Assembly (NCBI RefSeq): GCF_000317125.1
Contig: NC_019695.1
Span: 5,258,336-5,322,335, forward strand
Source of the DNA: Chroococcidiopsis thermalis PCC 7203
GTDB taxonomy: Bacteria > Cyanobacteriota > Cyanobacteriia > Cyanobacteriales > Chroococcidiopsidaceae
Direction: 5' to 3'
Length of the DNA stretch: 64,000 bases
Part shown: positions 17,581 through 26,464 of the stretch, piece by piece
Layout: the number at the start of each line of letters is the position of its first letter
Numbering within the stretch: position 1 is the first letter of the stretch
Translations under genes and position numbers: made by a program
The notes under the pieces: model-generated
What the model saw: the letters and a program-made list of their open reading frames with translations, nothing else
Databases searched by the model: none
What the model was told of the DNA's origin: nothing

Positions 17581-17859
17581 ATGCAAGATCGACTTCGCGC
17601 CCATGTATTCGTTTCTGGTAGAGTTCAAGGAGTAGGCTACCGAATGTCAACGGCTGAGATGGCTGCTGAGATGGGGTTACATGGCTGGGTGCGAAACTTA
17701 CCTGACGGACGAGTGGAAGCCGTATTTGAAGGAACGAGAGAATTAGTAGAAGAGGCGATCGCGTGGTGTCGCCAGGGAAACCCGCCTGCTGTTGTTAAAG
17801 ACGTGGCGGTTGAGTACGAAACACCAGAAGGATTACGCAATTTTGAGATCCGGCGTTGA
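17581..17859 (+). CDS. acyP: Acylphosphatase
   Basis: 92-aa acylphosphatase (EC 3.6.1.7), hydrolysing carboxyl-phosphate bonds in small acyl phosphates in the cytoplasm. It has the complete signature: 'GRVQGVGYR' at residues 13-21 with the phosphate-binding catalytic Arg21, and 'GWVRNLPDGRVEAVFEG' with the catalytic Asn39. Length is standard for the family. The ATG lies directly after a heptamer repeat with no clear Shine-Dalgarno sequence, so translation initiation may be weak or leaderless-like. No functional link with neighbours is evident. Confidence 0.95.
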   Translation: MQDRLRAHVFVSGRVQGVGYRMSTAEMAAEMGLHGWVRNLPDGRVEAVFEGTRELVEEAIAWCRQGNPPAVVKDVAVEYETPEGLRNFEIRR

Positions 17860-18080
17860 TTTGGCAAGTGGAGGCAGCCGTGCGCTACTGTTTAGGTTTA
17901 TGACAGACAATGACAGCGATGTGGAAATCGCGATCGCTCCTGGTGTAGTCTTTTTTTAGACCATCTAGAACGCTTAAGGGAGTTTTTCTCCCAAATTGTT
18001 TCGTCTGCCTCTATTTAGAAAATACTATACTGAATATTGGTTTTATCTGTAGTCGTTCTTCAAAATAGGTAATTTTTACT

Positions 18081-19151
18081 ATGCACGATCGTATTGCCGA
18101 TATCCGCATTGATAATTCACATATCTTAATTACCCCGAAAGAATTAAAAACAAAATTACCCTTGACGGAAAAAGCAGAAAAAACTGTTCTACGCTTTCGG
18201 AAAGAATTAGAAAATATATTAGATGGTATAGATAATAGAAAGTTTATTGTAGTTGGTCCCTGTTCTATTCACGATGTTGCAGCAGCAGAAGAGTATGCAG
18301 GGAAATTAAAAAATTTAGCAGATAAAGTTCAAGATAAATTACTGCTGATCATGCGCGTGTATTTTGAAAAACCTCGCACGACAGTAGGATGGAAAGGGTT
18401 AATTAACGACCCCGATATGGATGATTCTTTCCATATTGAAAAAGGTTTGCATTTAGCCCGGAGCTTATCATTAAAGCTAGCAGAAATGGGTATTCCTGCG
18501 GCAACAGAAGCACTCGATCCAATCGTACCGCAGTATATCAGCGAACTCATGTCTTGGGCGGCGATCGGGGCGAGAACAACTGAATCACAAACTCACCGAG
18601 AAATTGCTAGCGGGCTATCAATGCCAGTAGGATTTAAGAATGGGACTGATGGGGGAATTCAAGTTGCTCTCAATGCCCTCCATGCAGCGAGTACGCCACA
18701 CAATTTTCTGGGGATCGATCAAAGGGGACGAGTGAGCGTTTTCAAAACAAAAGGAAATGCTTACGGTCATATTATTTTACGGGGTGGTGGTGGCAAACCT
18801 AATTACGAGATTGCCCATGTTAAGAAAGTAGAAGAAAAGTTAAAAGAGGCAGGTCTACCACCACGAATTGTCATCGATTGCAGCCACGGTAATTCTAATA
18901 AAAACTACAAATTACAAACTGTAGCTTTTAATGATGCGATCGCGCAAATTGTAGAAGGAAATACATCAATTCTAGGAATGATGTTAGAATCTCATTTGTA
19001 TGAGGGTCATCAGTCAATTCCTTGCGATTTGTCAAAATTGAAATATGGTATTTCAGTGACAGATCAGTGTATCGGTTGGGCAGAAACTGAGGAAGTTATT
19101 TTGGCAGCTTATGAGAAATTGAGTAAGGAAGCGATCGCGGTAGGTGGTTGA
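18081..19151 (+). CDS. aroF: 3-deoxy-7-phosphoheptulonate synthase, class I
   Basis: 356-aa DAHP synthase of the AroF/G/H class, first step of the shikimate pathway: PEP + erythrose-4-phosphate to DAHP. Motifs: 'FIVVGPCSIHD' (about residues 55-65, PEP/metal site), 'MRVYFEKPRTTVGWKGLINDPD' (about 92-113), 'GARTTESQTHREIASGLSMPVGFKNGTDGG' (about 172-201), and 'IDCSHGNSNKNY' with metal-ligand His. Length matches the feedback-regulated E. coli enzymes; which aromatic amino acid inhibits it cannot be told. The 220 bp upstream contain a small hairpin (GGGAGTTTTTCTCCC near 17980) that could terminate upstream transcription. Paralogue-level naming (aroF, aroG or aroH) is arbitrary. Confidence 0.93.
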   Translation: MHDRIADIRIDNSHILITPKELKTKLPLTEKAEKTVLRFRKELENILDGIDNRKFIVVGPCSIHDVAAAEEYAGKLKNLADKVQDKLLLIMRVYFEKPRTTVGWKGLINDPDMDDSFHIEKGLHLARSLSLKLAEMGIPAATEALDPIVPQYISELMSWAAIGARTTESQTHREIASGLSMPVGFKNGTDGGIQVALNALHAASTPHNFLGIDQRGRVSVFKTKGNAYGHIILRGGGGKPNYEIAHVKKVEEKLKEAGLPPRIVIDCSHGNSNKNYKLQTVAFNDAIAQIVEGNTSILGMMLESHLYEGHQSIPCDLSKLKYGISVTDQCIGWAETEEVILAAYEKLSKEAIAVGG

Positions 19152-19154
19152 GAT

Positions 19155-19240
19155 CCCCCCAACCCCCCTTAAAAAAGGGGGGCTAGATCTCCCTTCAATC
19201 CCCTAATAAATGTAGAGACGTTACATGTAACGTCTCTACA
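19155..19240. repeat. Two palindromic repeats downstream of DAHP synthase
   Basis: A C-rich/G-rich hairpin (CCCCCCAACCCCCCTTAAAAAAGGGGGG, about 19156-19183) resembles the one at 43947-43975. It is followed by a perfect 30-bp palindrome at 19211-19240 that begins TGTAGAGACGTTACA and continues with its reverse complement. The latter has further copies at 22960, 27133, 35195 and variants at 29949 and 54903. The first hairpin could act as a terminator. Confidence 0.9.
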
Positions 19241-19308
19241 GTGAAATTACCGATCGCTTCCTCACCAACTAACAGTTATATTCAGAGTCAAAAAATTGCT
19301 GAACAACA

Positions 19309-20751
19309 ATGAATGACTCTGAATCTGGGCAACATATTCGCGCTACCTTACAAAAAATCTGGGGATATGCATATTTTCGTCCACCCCAAGGGGAAATTAT
19401 TCGTAGTATATTGTCAGGGCAAGATGCTTTGATAATTATGCCTACGGGTGGAGGTAAGTCAATTTGTTTTCAACTTCCAGCGCTACTACAAACAGGGTTA
19501 ACTATAGTTGTTTCTCCTCTAGTAGCGTTAATGGAAAACCAAGTTAAAGAATTGCGCGATCGCCATCTTCCAGCTGCTTTATTACACAGTGAGTTACCAA
19601 AGGATAGTCGTTTTGAAACTCTACAACAATTAGAACGGCAACAGTTAAAACTACTTTATTTATCGCCAGAAACTTTACTCAGTAAACCGATTTGGGAAAG
19701 GCTATCTCAACCACAATTAAAAATTGATAGTCTAATTTTAGATGAAGCTCACTGTTTATCTCAATGGGGCGATACATTTCGTCCAGCTTATCGCCGTTTA
19801 GGTACAGTGCGATCGGCTTTACTTCAGTCTAAACCAGTTGGAGCAAAAATTGCGATCGCGGCTTTTACAGCAACAGCAGATCCGACAACTCAGCAAACAA
19901 TTCAGCAAGTCTTACAACTACAACAACCAGCAATTTTTCGTCAAAATCCCTACCGTTCCAATCTCCAGCTTCAGGTAAAAATAGTTTGGACACCAAGAGG
20001 ACGGAAACAACAATTAGAGAAATTTATTCAGTCACAACAGGGGGAAGCTGGATTAGTTTACGTGCGTACGCGCCGCGATAGCGAAAGTTTAGCAGAATGG
20101 TTAATGCAACAAGGATATACTACTGCGGCTTATCATGCAGGTTTGAGTCCAGCAGAACGTCGTAGAATTGAAGCTAGCTGGTTGAATGGAGAAATGCAAT
20201 TTGTTGTTTGTACTAGCGCGTTCGGTATGGGGATTAATAAACCTAACGTGAGATGGGTGGTACATTTCCACTCTCCCTTATTATTATCAGAATACGTGCA
20301 GGAAGTTGGACGTGCTGGCAGAGATGGAAAACCGAGTATTGCATTGACGTTAATTAGCGAACCTACAGGATGGCTAGATCCAGAAGATAAGCAGCGTCAG
20401 CAGTTTTTTGAAAATAAAATGCGATCGCAATATTTATCAGCACAGCAATTAGCAAAAAAACTTCCAGTGAAGGGAGAAGTAGAAGCTGTAGCACGCAAAT
20501 TTTCTGATGGTGCGATTGCGTTATCTCTCCTCCACAGTGCCAATTTGTTAGATTGGCAAGATCCATTTCATTACACGATCCGTCAACCAATTAAACTAAA
20601 GCCACCTAAACAATTTCTTGCCGTACAGCAGATGACTCAGTATCTTACAACGAAACAGTGTCGCTGGCAGTATTTGTTAAAATGTTTTGGTTTCAGTCAA
20701 GAATTACCATCTTCAGGTTGCGGACATTGCGATCGATGCAAAAAACATTAA
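19309..20751 (+). CDS. recQ: ATP-dependent DNA helicase RecQ (short form)
   Basis: 480-aa superfamily 2 DNA helicase for recombination and replication-fork repair. Q-motif region 'YFRPPQGEIIRSIL' precedes Walker A 'MPTGGGKS' (44-51); Walker B 'DEAH' is at 145-148; motif III 'AFTATAD', motif V 'FVVCTSAFGMGINKPNVRWVVHF' and motif VI 'QEVGRAGRDGK' are all present. The end 'CGHCDRCKK' is the tail of the RecQ zinc-binding domain. No winged-helix or HRDC domain follows, so it is a short RecQ like many cyanobacterial homologues. The threonine-aldolase gene starts 15 bp downstream and could be co-transcribed. Confidence 0.93.
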   Translation: MNDSESGQHIRATLQKIWGYAYFRPPQGEIIRSILSGQDALIIMPTGGGKSICFQLPALLQTGLTIVVSPLVALMENQVKELRDRHLPAALLHSELPKDSRFETLQQLERQQLKLLYLSPETLLSKPIWERLSQPQLKIDSLILDEAHCLSQWGDTFRPAYRRLGTVRSALLQSKPVGAKIAIAAFTATADPTTQQTIQQVLQLQQPAIFRQNPYRSNLQLQVKIVWTPRGRKQQLEKFIQSQQGEAGLVYVRTRRDSESLAEWLMQQGYTTAAYHAGLSPAERRRIEASWLNGEMQFVVCTSAFGMGINKPNVRWVVHFHSPLLLSEYVQEVGRAGRDGKPSIALTLISEPTGWLDPEDKQRQQFFENKMRSQYLSAQQLAKKLPVKGEVEAVARKFSDGAIALSLLHSANLLDWQDPFHYTIRQPIKLKPPKQFLAVQQMTQYLTTKQCRWQYLLKCFGFSQELPSSGCGHCDRCKKH

Positions 20752-21667
20752 TTATGTAGATAGATTATGGTAAACAATCCAGAACAATTTGCCAGCGATA
20801 ACTACTCTGGAATTTGCCCAGAAGCCTTAGAATATATGCTGAAAGCGAATGTAGGAAGTTCGCCTGCATATGGTAACGATGAATGGACGCAAAAAGCCTC
20901 AGATTATTTTCGGCAAATCTTTGAAACTGACTGCGAAGTATTCTTCGTCTTTAACGGCACGGCTGCTAATTCACTCTCTCTAGCTGCACTTTGTCAGTCT
21001 TACCACAGTGTCATTTGTCACGAAGTCGCACATATTGAAACCGATGAATGCGGCGCACCAGAATTTGCTTCTAATGGTTCTAAGTTATTACTAGCAAAAG
21101 GCGAAGTGGGTAAGCTAAACCCAGCGTCAGTAGAAGCGATTGTCAGCAAACGTGCAGATATTCACTTTCCCAAACCTAAAGTTATTAGCTTGACACAAGC
21201 TACAGAATTAGGAACTTTATATTCTATCGACGAACTTTTAGCAATTAAAGCAGTTGCCCAAAAATACAACTTAAAAATCCACATGGATGGCGCACGCTTT
21301 GCCAATGCTGTCATCGCAATGAATAAAACTCCAGCAGAAATTACCTGGAAAAGTGGGGTTGATGTCTTGTGTTTTTGCGGAACGAAGAACGGTACGGCAA
21401 TGGGTGAAGCAATTATCTTCTTTAATAAAAGCTTAGCAGAAGACTTTGCCTATCGCTGCAAGCAAGCGGGACAATTAGCATCGAAAATGCGATTTATTTC
21501 CGCACCTTGGCTGGGTTTATTAGAAACAGGTGCTTGGTTAAGAAATGCGCGTCACGCTAATGAATGTGCGGAATATTTAGAAAATCAACTTTTAAACATT
21601 GAAGGTGTAGAAATTCTATTTCCCAGGCAAGTTAATGGTGTCTTCGTGCAGTTATCAGAACATACTA

Positions 21668-22820
21668 TAGCGAGTCTAAGCGAATCGTGAAAAAGCATCG
21701 TAGTTGCTAAAATTTGGAAGATTAAAGAGTTTTAAGTCAACAAAAAGCTGAAATAAACGTTTGACGCTCTTAAAACTTTTTCCAAAACGATAAAATCTTC
21801 TCAGGAGAGTTTTCAGTTGTAACCAAATAGCTTCGACCGGATTCTCTTGAGGGGCATAAGGGGCAAATCGGACACAAGTAATTTGCCAATTTTCAGGAAG
21901 AAGCCCTTCATTTTGTTCGGTGAGAAAATCCCTCATTACTTGCCCTCGATGATAAGAGGCTCCATCCCAAATTAATAAAATTCTGGCTTGTGGATGTTTA
22001 CCTAGTAATTTTTTGACGAATTCTACTGTTAGTTCTCCATTTGCTGTTGGCTCAGGAACCAAAGTAAACTCTTGAGTAAATAGCTCTAGCGCACCATAAT
22101 AAGTTTGCCGTTCCTTGGGATTGAGGATTGGGATTTTTAAAGGATTTTTTACGAAGTTCCAAAGATAGCCAACCAGATCGTTCCAGAGAAGATGACATTC
22201 ATCTATGATATACACAACTAGCTCTTCAGCTTCAATCTGGGGTCGATACTTCTCTAGTAACTCGGCAATTTCTCGGTTTTTTTTGAGATCGCTTCTGGGT
22301 CTTGACGTGGACTGGTTTGTTCTCCTTTTTGCCACGTAATTCGCGCTTCTTTCAACAGTTGATAATAACTTTGTCGCGATTGAAAACTATATCGTACTGC
22401 TCGATTAGATACACCTCTAAGTCTGAAATATCCCAAGTTTTTTGTTCGACCAGCCACTGAATTACCGCTTGCCTTTCAATTTGAGTTAAGTAACCTTTTC
22501 CTCCTTGATACGAAGACCTTAACGCAGCTAATCCACCAGACTCGAAAGCTTGTTTCCATTTGCTAATAAATCCTACAGAAACTTCTAAGATTTGGCTAAT
22601 TTGTCGATATACATAACCTTCCATAGCTAGCTTCACAGCTAAAGCTCTTCTCATCTCTTTTTCATTTGGGTGACTTTGAATGAAATCTTTTAAGAGTTGA
22701 ATTTGTTGTGTTTTGGTTAGAGAAGTCGGATTCACGCTAGTTTTCATCAGCCTCTGACATCTAGAGCTTCATTCTACCTACTTATCTCCAATTTTGTTCA
22801 TAACTTGTTTAGACTCGCTA
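21668..22820 (-). mobile_element. IS630-family insertion sequence, 1153 bp
   Basis: Element with perfect 12-bp terminal inverted repeats TAGCGAGTCTAA at 21668-21679 and its complement at 22809-22820, flanked by TA (21666-21667 and 22821-22822), the target duplication typical of the IS630/Tc1 group. It carries a DDE transposase on the minus strand and interrupts the threonine-aldolase gene. Because host reading-frame restoration is exact, the boundaries are well supported, with only the usual TA ambiguity. Confidence 0.93.
21676..22747 (-). CDS. IS630-family transposase read in three frames (two -1 shifts)
   Basis: The transposase begins at 22747 with a helix-turn-helix region ('RQISQILEVSVGFISKWKQAF', about residues 54-74). 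Its frame closes at 22352, but the protein continues in the next frame ('FQSRQSYYQLLKEARITW') after a -1 shift at a TTTT run near 22387. It then continues in a third frame after a -1 shift at an A8 run (22277-22284). That last frame (to 21676) holds the catalytic core: 'VYIIDECHLLW', 'LLIWDGASYHRG' and 'APYAPQENPVEAIW' give the D, D and E. The A8 slip is a classic programmed-frameshift site; the first may be programmed or a lesion. The stop codon lies inside the terminal inverted repeat. Confidence 0.85.
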
Positions 22821-22959
22821 TATTAATCAATTACGTGCTAAAAACTGGCAATTCTACACTTTTATCGGTGCTGGTGGTGTAAGATTTATGTGTTCTTGGG
22901 GAACGACTAAAGAAAGAATTGATGAGTTGGTTGCAGATATTAAAACGTCGATCGCCTGA

Positions 22960-22989
22960 TGTAGAGACGTTACATGTAACGTCTCTACA
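22960..22989. repeat. 30-bp perfect palindrome between ltaE and fasciclin gene
   Basis: Same sequence as the palindrome at 19211-19240. It begins with the base after the aldolase TGA stop and ends about 8 bp before the fasciclin stop, so it could serve as a bidirectional terminator for the two convergent genes. Confidence 0.92.
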
Positions 22990-22997
22990 GATATAAA

Positions 22998-23399
22998 TTA
23001 CCCCATTAAAATCACGCGGTTAATTACATGAATCACGCCGTTATCAGCTTCAATATCTGGTGCTAATACTGTGGCATTTTTGACTTCAAAGCCATCAGTA
23101 CAGTTAATCGGAATTGGCGAACCTTCCACCGAAATGACAGAATCGACTTTTGCTAAGTCAGCTTGCATCAACTTACCAGAAACAACATGGAAAGTTAAAA
23201 TTCTTGCTAATTGAGGAATGTTTTGTAGTAAGGTTTGAATAGTTCCAGGTGGTAGTTGTGCAAATGCTTCGTCGTTAGGTGCAAACACCGTGAAGGGACC
23301 AGGACTTTTGAGGGTGTCTACTAACCCTGCTGCTTGTACTGCCGCTACTAAAGTATTGAAAGAACCCGCACCAACAGCAATATCGACAATGTCAGCCAT
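22998..23399 (-). CDS. Fasciclin (FAS1) domain protein
   Basis: 133-aa protein made of a single FAS1 domain: '[33 protein letters not shown]' (H1 region, about residues 14-46), '[10 protein letters not shown]' near 67-77, and the C-terminal '[15 protein letters not shown]' (H2 region, about 117-131). FAS1 domains mediate adhesion or protein interaction. No signal peptide is visible, so it is probably cytoplasmic or exported by another route; such short forms are common in cyanobacteria. An AGGTAAGA ribosome binding site precedes the ATG. Convergent with the split aldolase gene. Confidence 0.93.
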   Translation of the reverse strand: MADIVDIAVGAGSFNTLVAAVQAAGLVDTLKSPGPFTVFAPNDEAFAQLPPGTIQTLLQNIPQLARILTFHVVSGKLMQADLAKVDSVISVEGSPIPINCTDGFEVKNATVLAPDIEADNGVIHVINRVILMG

Positions 23400-23529
23400 G
23401 TATCTTACCTAGAGTATAAAAAAATGCTCGTATAGCAATTACCAATTACGAACATATCATAGGTAGGGACGCATAACCGTCCGCTCCTATAAGATATATA
23501 TTATTCAAATGATAGAATTGACTCTACTA

Positions 23530-24399
23530 TTATTCATTACTCAACTGCTTGGTTTTCACTTGTCGCCAACGCATAAAAACCCCATAATTGGGACTGAATA
23601 AAAAAGCTAAGGCAAATAATCCCGAAACAACTAAAACGATCGCGGGACCGGATGGTAAGTTAAAAAAGTAACTGAGATACATGCCGCTAATACTAGAAAC
23701 AATCCCAATCGCCGCACCTAAAATCATCACTTGATGCAAGCGAGTGACTAGTAAATAAGCTGTTGCCCCAGGTGTAATGAGGAGGGATAATACTAAAATC
23801 ACGCCTACTGCTTTCATGCTGGCGACAATTGTTAAAGCAATTAACAACATTAAACCAAAATTTAGCTGATTCACTGGTAAGCCAGCAGCTTGAGCGCCTA
23901 GCGGATCGAAAGTGTAAAATAGGAGTTCTTTGTATAAGAGGAAAACAACAATTAATACTACAGTGGCAATAATTGCCGTATCGCGGACATCATCAAATGT
24001 CACGCCGAGAATATTGCCAAATAAAAAGTGATTCAGATCGATTTTATTTTGCTTCTGAATTGTCGTGATTAAGGTAATTCCCAAGGCGAAAAAAGCTGAA
24101 AATACTATTCCCATCGCTGCATCTTCTTTAATTGGCGATCGCGTGCGTATCCAAGCAATCAGCAGCGTACTAATTACCCCAGCAATAAACGCCCCAACAA
24201 AAATATTTGCCCCAACTAAAAAGGCGATCGCGAGTCCTGGCAGGACAGAGTGACTGATGGCATCTCCCAACAAAGCTAAGCGTTGTACCATCAAGTAACT
24301 GCCGACGACAGCACACAATAAACCAACAAGAATCGCCACAATCAGCGATCGCTGCATGAATCCATACTGCAACGGCTCAATCAATGCCTCAAGCATCAA
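23530..24399 (-). CDS. Metal ABC transporter permease (ZnuB/TroC/MntB family)
   Basis: 289-aa ABC-3 family permease with 8-9 TM helices. Family signature at the N-terminus: 'LVGLLCAVVGSYLMVQRLALLGDAISHSVLPGLAIAFL' region (residues 20-57), and the conserved 'DPLGAQAAGLPV' cytoplasmic loop near 170. It forms the channel for zinc or manganese import with the ATPase gene, which it overlaps by 4 bp (24396-24399), and with the divergent lipoprotein gene at 25306. Met2 is an equally possible start. Substrate inference is given under the binding protein. Confidence 0.9.
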   Translation of the reverse strand: MMLEALIEPLQYGFMQRSLIVAILVGLLCAVVGSYLMVQRLALLGDAISHSVLPGLAIAFLVGANIFVGAFIAGVISTLLIAWIRTRSPIKEDAAMGIVFSAFFALGITLITTIQKQNKIDLNHFLFGNILGVTFDDVRDTAIIATVVLIVVFLLYKELLFYTFDPLGAQAAGLPVNQLNFGLMLLIALTIVASMKAVGVILVLSLLITPGATAYLLVTRLHQVMILGAAIGIVSSISGMYLSYFFNLPSGPAIVLVVSGLFALAFLFSPNYGVFMRWRQVKTKQLSNE

Positions 24400-25229
24400 G
24401 CAGCAGCTCCACTAAAATACATCACCTTACCACTGTAGGCGCGATAAAGATTATCTTCAGTTAACACTGAAACGCGATCGCCCGTAGCAATTATCTCGCG
24501 ATTGAGCAGAATCAAATCGTCAAAGTGCTGAATCGATTCTCCCAAGTCATGATTCACAACTAATACGATTTTTCTAGCTTGGGCTAATTCGTGGAAAACA
24601 TCAAAAATTACAGTTTGGGTTTTTTGGTCAATTCCTACTAATGGTTCGTCAAAGCAAAAGATTTCGGCTTCTTGAGTCAAAGCCCGTGCTAAAAATACCC
24701 GTTGCTGTTGTCCTCCCGATAGCTGTCCGATGGGACGATTTTTATATGCGTCCATTCCCACCCGTTCTAATGCAGATTGGGCGACTTTACGACTGACAGT
24801 AGAAAAACGCTGAAATAAACCCGTTTTCTTGACTCTGCCCATCATCACCACATCCCACACCGTAGCAGGATAAGTCCAGTCAATTTGCGATCGCTGGGGA
24901 ACGTATGCAACTTTTTCCAACTGCTGCACCAAAGGCTTTCCCTGGTAAAGCACGTTACCGCTAGACAGAGGAACCAGTCCCAACATTGCTTTGATCAGAG
25001 TACTTTTACCCGCACCATTTGGACCAAAAACTCCGGTCAGCCTTCCAGGTCGCACCGTACAGTTAACATCGCGTAGTGCTTCCTGCGTGCGGTACTGCAC
25101 CCCTAAATGGCTGATATTAATATTTGCGGCGCTGGCGATATTCATATCCATTTTCTGTACGTTCGCAGCAGTTGGCACAAACCCATGAGTATTTATTCTG
25201 GGCTGGAGTTTCAAATTAAAAGTTTTCAT
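24396..25229 (-). CDS. Metal ABC transporter ATP-binding protein (ZnuC/MntA-like)
   Basis: 277-aa ATPase. Walker A 'GPNGAGKST', Q-loop 'AYVPQRSQIDWTYPATV', ABC signature 'LSGGQQQRV', Walker B 'EIFCFDEPLVGID' and H-loop 'VNHD' are all present. The conserved domain starts near residue 37, so Met27 or Met29 are plausible starts and the first 26 residues may not be translated. It pairs with the permease just downstream (4-bp overlap). The gene is divergent from the substrate-binding lipoprotein, with 76 bp between them that would hold both promoters; I could not find a clear Zur or Mn-regulator box. Confidence 0.92.
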   Translation of the reverse strand: MKTFNLKLQPRINTHGFVPTAANVQKMDMNIASAANINISHLGVQYRTQEALRDVNCTVRPGRLTGVFGPNGAGKSTLIKAMLGLVPLSSGNVLYQGKPLVQQLEKVAYVPQRSQIDWTYPATVWDVVMMGRVKKTGLFQRFSTVSRKVAQSALERVGMDAYKNRPIGQLSGGQQQRVFLARALTQEAEIFCFDEPLVGIDQKTQTVIFDVFHELAQARKIVLVVNHDLGESIQHFDDLILLNREIIATGDRVSVLTEDNLYRAYSGKVMYFSGAAA

Positions 25230-25305
25230 AACACTAACTTTTTTTGTCTACTTTGAGCATACTGTAAAAATGAAAAGAATATGAAAACATCTATAAAAGG
25301 AAATA

Positions 25306-26454
25306 ATGTTGATGATAAGCGGGCGTAATGATAAGGGAGTCGGGAGTCGGGAATCGGGAGTCGGGGGAAGAGGGCTGAGAGGGACAAGGGAGACAAGGGA
25401 GACAAGGGGGACAAGGAAGACAAGGGAGACAAGGGGGACAAGGGAGACAAGGGAGACAAGGAAGACAAGGGAGACAAGGGAGAAAAATTACTTCCGACTT
25501 ACGACTTACGACTTACGACTTCTTCTTTTGCCTCTTGCCCTTCTATCTAGTTGTAGCCAACCAGATGCAAGCCGCACCTCTCCGGGGACAGAAAAGCCGC
25601 AAGTCGTGGCGACTAGCACCATCATTAACGATTTGGCAGAACGGGTAGGAGGAGAAGAAATTCAACTGCGGGGAATTTTGAAGCCAGGGGACGATCCCCA
25701 CGTTTACGAACCAGTCCCAGCCGATAGTCAGGCATTGGAAGATGCGGACTTGATTTTGTATAACGGCTACAATTTGGAGCCAGGACTAATTAAGCTGATG
25801 AATGCAGCAGGATTGAAAAGGCGTAAATTGGCTGTAGGGGAAGTTGTGAAACCTTTACAGCTAGATAAAGGCAAAGGGGAAATTGTCCCCGATCCTCATG
25901 TTTGGGGCGATGTGGAAAATTCAATTCAAATGGTGAACCGAATTCGCGACGCTTTGATTGAATTGTCACCGGAAGATAAAGAGAAGTTTACCCAAAATGC
26001 CGCACAACTGATCGCCCAGTTGCAGGAATTAGATACTTGGATGACTCGGCAAATTCAAACCATCCCCATAGAACGACGAAAATTAGTTACGACGCACGAT
26101 GCATTTCAATACTTCGGTCGCGCCTATGGAATGGCGATCGCCGGGACTCTAATTGGGATCAGTACGGAAGAACAACCCAGCGCCCAAACTATCCAAAAAT
26201 TAGTCGAAGCTGTGAAAAAAGCTGGAGTTCCCGCTATCTTTGCCGAGACCACAATTAACCCTGCTTTAATTACTACTGTTGCTCAGGAAGCGGGAGTCAA
26301 ATTAGCACCGCGCCAACTCTACTCTGACTCGATCGGCGCTGCTGGTAGTAATGGAGATTCGTATATCAAAATGATGGTAGCGAATACGCAAACGATTGTA
26401 GAAGCACTGGGAGGAAAATACGAGCCATTTGAGTCAGTAACCAGTGACCAGTGA
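25306..26454 (+). CDS. Metal-binding lipoprotein of ABC transporter (TroA/ZnuA family) with repeat-built N-terminus
   Basis: 382-aa periplasmic binding protein for the divergent permease/ATPase pair. Metal ligands are visible as His in 'DPHVYEP', His in 'PDPHVWGD', His in 'TTHDAFQYFGRAYG' and Asp in 'LYSDSIG'. A third His rather than Glu suggests the TroA/ZnuA type (Zn, possibly Mn) rather than MntC/PsaA. A lipobox 'ALLSSC' follows a short hydrophobic segment at about residues 72-83. The ATG at 25306 has a good AAAGGA site, but the 60 residues between start and signal peptide are encoded by three tandem repeats (mostly 'TRE', 'TRG', 'TRK'), so the mature start may use another codon. The last residues and stop also lie in a repeat. 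Confidence 0.88.
   Translation: MLMISGRNDKGVGSRESGVGGRGLRGTRETRETRGTRKTRETRGTRETRETRKTRETREKNYFRLTTYDLRLLLLPLALLSSCSQPDASRTSPGTEKPQVVATSTIINDLAERVGGEEIQLRGILKPGDDPHVYEPVPADSQALEDADLILYNGYNLEPGLIKLMNAAGLKRRKLAVGEVVKPLQLDKGKGEIVPDPHVWGDVENSIQMVNRIRDALIELSPEDKEKFTQNAAQLIAQLQELDTWMTRQIQTIPIERRKLVTTHDAFQYFGRAYGMAIAGTLIGISTEEQPSAQTIQKLVEAVKKAGVPAIFAETTINPALITTVAQEAGVKLAPRQLYSDSIGAAGSNGDSYIKMMVANTQTIVEALGGKYEPFESVTSDQ
25337..25524. repeat. Three successive tandem repeats at the 5' end of the metal-lipoprotein gene
   Basis: (GGGAGTC)n heptamers at about 25337-25369 are followed by about eleven units of the nonamer GGGNGACAA at 25380-25488, then (ACTTACG)n heptamers at about 25497-25522. All lie between the start codon and the signal-peptide core in one open frame. 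Confidence 0.9.
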
Positions 26455-26464
26455 CCAGTGACCA
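26441..26464. repeat. CCAGTGA heptamer repeat bridging two genes
   Basis: About 3.5 units of CCAGTGA encode the last residues and stop of the metal-binding lipoprotein and the presumed GTG start of ureD. Confidence 0.85.

Larger units (their letters stand above)
20767..22959 (+). pseudogene. ltaE: Low-specificity L-threonine aldolase, split by an IS630 element
   Basis: PLP-dependent aldolase that cleaves threonine/allo-threonine to glycine and acetaldehyde. The 5' part (20767-21667) encodes residues 1-300, including 'NGTAANSLSLAAL', the PLP-contacting 'HMDGARFANA' and the Schiff-base Lys in 'FCGTKNG' (K207). The 3' part (22823-22959) encodes the missing C-terminus beginning 'INQLRAKNWQFYTF'. 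Joining 21667 to 22823, that is removing the element plus one TA, gives one uninterrupted frame of 345 codons plus stop. The disrupted gene would make a protein of 307 residues with a foreign tail. Since all catalytic parts precede the break, residual folding is possible but the C-terminal domain is lost. Confidence 0.93.

Noticed and set aside
17975-17995. Strong terminator before DAHP synthase
   Set aside because: The GGGAG/CTCCC stem is only five base pairs and lacks a clear T tract after it; mentioned only in the gene note.
25230-25305. Zur or Mn-dependent regulator box between the divergent metal-transport genes
   Set aside because: AT-rich words are present, but no convincing 7-1-7 palindrome (TGATAATNATTATCA-like) was found.
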